This document shows, in pieces, positions 33,578-36,900 of a stretch of DNA of 36,900 nt; position 1 is the first letter of the stretch, and each line of letters opens with the position of its first letter. Below the pieces are notes generated by a model. It was not told the origin of the DNA and searched no databases. It saw nothing but the letters and a program-made list of their open reading frames with translations. Origin of the DNA: Pseudomonadota bacterium (GTDB taxonomy: Bacteria > Desulfobacterota > Syntrophobacteria > Syntrophobacterales > Syntrophobacteraceae); the NCBI GenBank assembly GCA_023416335.1, contig JAEZHY010000139.1, positions 1 to 36,900 on the forward strand, written 5' to 3'. Both the position numbers and the translations under genes were made by a program.

Positions 33578-34092
33578 GCGCTATCTCCCTTGCGCGTCAC
33601 TGCCGCCTGTCATTACTGAGTCGGCAAGGAAAGAATCCAATGAGTTGAGGCACGGTTTCCCGACCGTGCCGGCGCGAAAGCCTTAGAAGACCGCGGGAGG
33701 ATATTGTCTCGTGGTCTTTGTCCAAATCTCTCCCCCATGAAATCTCTGTAATGCCGGGAATAAACTGCCGCTTTGATCCATTCGTTGACCCATATTAACC
33801 ACTCAGAAAGTTCTGCTTTTGGACAAGTCGTATAGAGTCTATTGAATCTATTGTTTTATGCCTACCAGGAATGTAATATAAGGCCTGCTCGCTACTTGAT
33901 GATGAGGGAGGTAGGTTGGGTTGACCATGAGTCGGAATCGTCCTCGTATACCTGCTCCCACGATGGCATCGATTTTAGCGTGATGCCACGCACCGAGTAT
34001 GCATATTCGTAACGATCTGCTCATGAATTGTTAAGTACCATTAGTTGAAAACAGGTCAAACAGGGACTTGGCCCTATTTCGTGGAGCTATTT
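33578..34092 (+). other. gene-free stretch of lower G+C content
   Basis: Apart from the 33-nt palindromic element at 33641-33673, I see no gene, RNA or repeat. The DNA becomes more A+T-rich than the left part of the window, marking entry into the accessory region. A near-match to a sigma54 promoter at about 33961 (TGGCATCG with TAGC) has GG-GC spacing of 11 and is not accepted. Confidence 0.5.
33641..33673 (-). repeat. 33-nt dispersed palindromic element, copy B
   Basis: Reverse complement of 5094-5126 with a single mismatch. It holds the same inner hairpin (GCACGGT/ACCGTGC). Confidence 0.75.
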
Positions 34093-34368
34093 ATGGATGC
34101 GTCCGAAATCAAAGAAATGAAACGGCGGAAAAGCATCCTTCAGGCCGAGCTTTTTGACCTGAAGAAATTTATTGAATCAGTCAATCAGGAGAAGGACAAA
34201 CTCCGGGATAGGCTATGCGAGTATCGCAGCCGCCAGCATTTCTGCGATTATGAAGAAGAAATTGAGGAAGCAGAGTACCAGATCAGGCAAATCGAAAGGA
34301 AACTGGCTGAATTGCAGAATGAACAAATTTCACTTCAAAGGCAGATAGAATACCTGCCGCTTAGTTAA
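34093..34368 (+). CDS. small coiled-coil protein of unknown function
   Basis: This 91-aa protein is almost entirely charged helix with heptad spacing (IKEMKRRKSILQAELFDLKK, then AEYQIRQIERKLAELQNEQI). Two cysteines (CEY and FCDYEEE) sit near the middle, where the coil may turn back to form a hairpin. GTGGAG (34081-34086) supports ATG 34093; a TTG start at 34045 would add 16 residues without support. There is no signal peptide or membrane segment. It stands alone in the accessory region, with no clear promoter or terminator. I do not recognise a family. Confidence 0.65.
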   Translation: MDASEIKEMKRRKSILQAELFDLKKFIESVNQEKDKLRDRLCEYRSRQHFCDYEEEIEEAEYQIRQIERKLAELQNEQISLQRQIEYLPLS

Positions 34369-34697
34369 ACCTATCCCAGTCTCATACTCTCAAAACCATT
34401 TTAGGCTCGGAATACTTAAATAAGTAGATTGGCACCGCACGCGGTTTATTGGACCGCTTCCTTCGGCTTTTCACTTGTTCAGGCTCTTCAAGCCGATACT
34501 ACGCGCCGGCGAATTCTATTCCTCGCGGTCTGCTCCTCAGCGCCCTCGGAAATGTGAGATTATTGGCACAATTCCTTTGAAGAGCAAGGCTTAAGAAGGC
34601 AATCGGTTGAAATTCTTGATCCTGTGGATACGGGCCGAGTCTCCACTTGATCCATTATTAGATGAACTATTCTTCGGAATTCTCCCCCACAAACGTT
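34369..34697 (+). other. gene-free stretch
   Basis: No supported gene is seen on either strand. One small perfect inverted repeat TACTTA-AA-TAAGTA (34413-34426) lies about 45 nt after the coiled-coil gene and may act as a weak terminator or binding site. Confidence 0.5.
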
Positions 34698-34865
34698 TCA
34701 ATCTTCCTTTCGGACCCCCTTAAAAGGCGTCCCATCCTCTTTCACGTCCATAAATCGTCCGGTTCCAGCATCGCGCTTTACCCACTGGTCAGTCTTCGGA
34801 TTGTGAGTCTGGCTGCGGTCATCAACTGCGCCGCGGCGAAAACCCTTTCCTGTATTTTTTGCCAT
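34698..34865 (-). CDS. small basic protein (55 aa), divergent from the XRE-ImmA gene
   Basis: On the minus strand, ATG at 34865 (cat, 34863-34865) opens a 55-codon frame ending at TGA (34698-34700). The protein starts MAKNTGKGFRRGAVDDRSQ and ends GTPFKGVRKED. It is strongly basic, Gly-rich and has no hydrophobic core of length. AGGGAG lies about 8 nt before the start. It resembles, from memory, short conserved proteins of the form KNTGKGFRRGAV..RSQ..NP that occur as orphan small genes; I cannot assign a function. Its -35 region coincides with the operator pair at 34894-34934, so it is probably repressed by the divergent regulator. Confidence 0.75.
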   Translation of the reverse strand: MAKNTGKGFRRGAVDDRSQTHNPKTDQWVKRDAGTGRFMDVKEDGTPFKGVRKED

Positions 34866-34893
34866 TGCGGTATCTCCCTTTCATGTTAAATTA

Positions 34894-34934
34894 TAGTTGA
34901 CAACGCTATATAAAATGTATCTAGTTGTCAACTA
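34894..34934. promoter_or_regulatory. twin palindromic operators in a divergent promoter
   Basis: TAGTTGACAAC (34894-34904) and GTTGTCAACTA (34924-34934) are perfect reverse complements. Each also contains its own palindrome, GTTG-A-CAAC and GTTG-T-CAAC. The two centres are 29-30 bp apart, close to three helical turns. Each site contains a TTGACA -35 box: plus strand 34897-34902, and minus strand 34931-34926 followed after 17 nt by TAGCGT as -10. A plus-strand -10 may be TATCTA (34918-34923) with short spacing. Binding by the XRE protein would block both promoters. Confidence 0.75.
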
Positions 34935-34956
34935 AAAATCTGTTTCTGGAGTTTTT

Positions 34957-36129
34957 ATGTTTGCAGCCAAGTTGAAACAGTTACGCCTTGCCCGGGGTTT
35001 AACGCTGGAGGGGCTGGCGGATAGGATGGGAGGGCTGATTACCAAGCAGGCGCTCTCAAAATACGAAAAAGGAGCCGCCGCCCCCTCCCCGGCTGTCCTT
35101 ATCAGGCTGGCCGAGGCATTAGGCGTCAAATCAGCGGAACTCTTTCGGGAAAGCACAGTAACAATTGAGTTCCTGGGCTACCGGAAGCGCTCGGCTTTTC
35201 CAAAGCGGGACCGGGAAGCGATCGAAAGCTTTGTAAAGGAATCTCTTGAGCAGCGTATACGTTTGCAATCGCTCGTTCAGGAAGGGAAACTCAACATTCC
35301 CGTTCGGAGTTTTCGAGTGGAGTGTCTCGATGATACCGAGACAGCGGCGGAGCAGTTGAGGGCGCGGTGGAAACTGGGGGAGGCCCCGATCTCGAGCGTC
35401 ATTTCGCTGCTGGAGGACAAACTGGTCCATGTCTTCGAAGTAGACGCTCCCGGGAATAAATTTGATGGAATCTCCGCTCTGGCCTTCGAGGAGAACAAAG
35501 AACTGAAGGGTGCTGCGGTAGTCAGCAGTAACTTGGTTTCTGGAGAACGCCAACGGCTGAACATAGTTCATGAACTCGGCCATCTGGTCCTCGACATCAG
35601 GGAAGGACTGGATGAGGAGAAAGCCGCTTTCCGTTTCGCAGGCGCTTTTCTTGCCCCTGCATCCGTGGTTCGCCGTGAGGTCGGGAAAAGTCGCTCATCA
35701 ATACAATTAGGGGAGCTTCTCCTGTTAAAGAGGCTTTTCGGGATGAGCATCCAGGCTCTACTGTATCGCCTGCGCGACCTCGGGATTATCACCGGCTCGG
35801 TCTATACCTGGTCCTGCATACAGGTGAATCGTATGGGAATGAAAAAGAAGGAGATCGAAGAACTCCCGCGGGAGGAACCTCAATGGCTGAAGCGCAACAT
35901 CTTTCGTGCGCTCTCCGAGGGAGTGCTCCCCCATAAAGATGCCGAACGGCTTTTGGGAGAACCACTGGAGGAGGTGCACAGGCAATTTCTCGACCGGAAT
36001 GTCTTTATGAAGCTCCCTGTTGAGGAGCGGCGGAGAATCCTCGCAGAACAGGCAAGCGCACTGCAGAAGCACTACGAAGAGTTGGCGGAGCGGGAGGAGC
36101 CGGGTGGAGGTGATTTCCTTGAATACTAA
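34957..36129 (+). CDS. XRE-family regulator fused to ImmA/IrrE metallopeptidase
   Basis: This 390-aa two-domain protein has an N-terminal HTH_3 domain (about 5-65: LKQLRLARGLTLEGLADRM, then QALSKYEKGAAAPSPAVLIRLAEALGV) and, after a linker, an ImmA/IrrE-type zinc peptidase with HExxH at residues 205-209 (NIVHELGHLVLDI) and a downstream acidic residue in GLDEEKAAFRFAGAFLAP. Such proteins typically control mobile elements or toxin-antitoxin loci and may cleave a repressor or antitoxin. A further ~100-residue charged tail (from about 290) is extra. GGAG lies at 34948-34951. The gene overlaps the MazF-like gene by 11 bp and is divergent from the 55-aa gene. Confidence 0.93.
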   Translation: MFAAKLKQLRLARGLTLEGLADRMGGLITKQALSKYEKGAAAPSPAVLIRLAEALGVKSAELFRESTVTIEFLGYRKRSAFPKRDREAIESFVKESLEQRIRLQSLVQEGKLNIPVRSFRVECLDDTETAAEQLRARWKLGEAPISSVISLLEDKLVHVFEVDAPGNKFDGISALAFEENKELKGAAVVSSNLVSGERQRLNIVHELGHLVLDIREGLDEEKAAFRFAGAFLAPASVVRREVGKSRSSIQLGELLLLKRLFGMSIQALLYRLRDLGIITGSVYTWSCIQVNRMGMKKKEIEELPREEPQWLKRNIFRALSEGVLPHKDAERLLGEPLEEVHRQFLDRNVFMKLPVEERRRILAEQASALQKHYEELAEREEPGGGDFLEY

Positions 36130-36477
36130 GCCTCTCTCTCCTCGGCGCGGCGATGTCTGGTTGGTAAACCTCGACCCAACGATTGGCATGGAGATGAAGA
36201 AGACTCGCCCTGCCCTCGTTATCAGCTCCGACGCGGTTGGAAAGCTTGCGATCAAACTTATCGTTCCGATAACTGATAAGACTATTTTGCCGGAAATCTC
36301 TGGCATGTGCGCATCGACCCGGACTCGAAAAACGGCCTTCTAAAGCCTTCCGCAGCTGATGCACTTCAGACTCGATGCTTGGATCAAAAAAGATTGGTAA
36401 AAAGGTTAGGTCGTCTGGATGTGCAGCAAATTGAGGACGTCGCAGCCGCTATTGCGGCAATTGTGGAGTATGCCTAG
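36119..36477 (+). pseudogene. MazF/PemK-type toxin gene, frameshifted
   Basis: The first frame starts at TTG 36119 (GGAGG 36106-36110) and reads PRRGDVWLVNLDPTIGMEMKKTRPALVISSD, the N-terminal half of a MazF/PemK endoribonuclease, then IKLIVPITDK. It goes out of frame near 36300 and stops at 36343. The rest of the protein continues in another frame from 36301 as WHVRIDPDSKNGLLKPSAADALQ to VEYA and TAG (36475-36477). One missing base around 36295-36300 explains it. Both halves are otherwise intact, so the break is recent, a sequencing error, or a programmed shift. It follows the XRE-ImmA gene with an 11-bp overlap, so the two form one operon. Confidence 0.85.
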
Positions 36478-36641
36478 GGCTAAAGGACATAAAAGTCAGA
36501 CAACCATGGGCATGGATATAGCAGCCTCTTTGCCTTTGATTTTTCAAAATCCTTGGTGCAAAATCAGAGCAAGTGCCGGCTTGGGGGTGCCGCTTAGCCG
36601 GTGGTCAGCGTGCCGAAATAAAAGTCTGGAGAGAAAACCGC

Positions 36642-36782
36642 ATGCCGGGATGTGTTCTCCATATTGAAGGTGAGAGTTTTGACGTGGACTCTTTTCTGGA
36701 GGGATCCTCCATCAGGCCGCTCCGCATTTGGCATAAAGGTGAGCAAATGCCAAAGAGAGGCAAACATCCTCAGCGTAACTGA
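36642..36782 (+). pseudogene. fragment of a small conserved gene (probable frameshift)
   Basis: ATG 36642 with TGGAGAG (36627-36633) opens 46 codons beginning MPGCVLHIEGESFDVDSFLEG. This resembles the N-terminus of a family of roughly 130-residue hypothetical proteins in which FDVDAFL is followed by a hydrophobic strand and a KGE-type turn (here WHKGEQMPK). The frame stops at 36782. A neighbouring frame stays open to 36882 (ANILSVTDHRV onward) and may hold part of the remainder. I have moderate confidence in the resemblance and low confidence that it is functional. The 36478-36641 interval before it and the last 18 bases show nothing recognisable. Confidence 0.4.
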
Positions 36783-36900
36783 TCACAGGGTCTCAGTTTT
36801 AAGCCTGATAAATCCAAGAGAGGTCAGGCCTCTGTTCTTTGAAAAAAGATTGCATTGCATCTACGAGCACATCGAAAGTTGACTTTCCGTGAAGGCGGCA

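Noticed and set aside
33958..33978. Possible sigma54 promoter (TGGCAT with downstream GC)
   Set aside because: Spacing between GG and GC is 11 rather than 10 and the TTGC box is missing.

Overview
The window reads as a high-G+C bacterial chromosome segment from a strict anaerobe, most plausibly a Desulfobacterota (deltaproteobacterial) sulfate reducer or syntroph of the Syntrophobacter type. This placement is inferred from two tungsten-type aldehyde:ferredoxin oxidoreductases, a four-subunit 2-oxoacid:ferredoxin oxidoreductase, a TRAP uptake system, urease, and the 12-mer 'acacggatgaac' and 'cacgaaag' intergenic repeats. No rRNA or tRNA gene was seen.

Layout. (1) 1-3719: end of ureB, then ureC-ureE-ureF-ureG, tightly overlapping. 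(2) 3720-5198: remnant of an MDR-type oxidoreductase and about 1 kb without a convincing gene. (3) 5199-17210: one long rightward unit of twelve genes behind a single visible promoter/operator. It encodes an Fe-S protein, AOR-1, TRAP solute-binding protein, GntR/FCD regulator, methylmalonate-semialdehyde-dehydrogenase-like ALDH, a ferritin-like protein with lost metal motifs, TRAP small and large permeases, AOR-2 of a different subfamily, a MoaD-like protein, a MoeB/ThiF-like protein and a 3-hydroxyisobutyrate-dehydrogenase-like enzyme. It looks like a self-contained system that imports a carboxylate, oxidises it through aldehyde intermediates with ferredoxin and NAD enzymes, and supplies part of its own pterin-cofactor machinery. 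(4) 17437-18357: a secreted protein with its own promoter and a strong bidirectional terminator. (5) 18576-23108 (minus strand): a solute-binding protein, a hybrid histidine kinase and a sigma54 response regulator in one operon. (6) 23109-24512: tandem ~200-bp repeats and scattered inverted copies. (7) 24513-28327: an MFS transporter with pxpB-pxpC-pxpA (5-oxoprolinase). (8) 28328-29150: dispersed repeats and long hairpins. (9) 29151-33479: korD-korA-korB-korC, a G+C-rich structured block, and glutamate dehydrogenase. Regions 7 and 9 together spell out 5-oxoproline to glutamate to 2-oxoglutarate to succinyl-CoA plus reduced ferredoxin. (10) 33480-36900: lower-G+C accessory DNA with a coiled-coil protein, a 55-aa protein divergent from an XRE-ImmA regulator/protease across twin palindromic operators, a frameshifted MazF-like toxin gene, and a fragment of a further small gene.

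The two parts most worth following are the AOR-TRAP-MMSDH-HIBADH operon and the XRE-ImmA / 55-aa / MazF locus. All functions are read from motifs and gene order; no database search was run.
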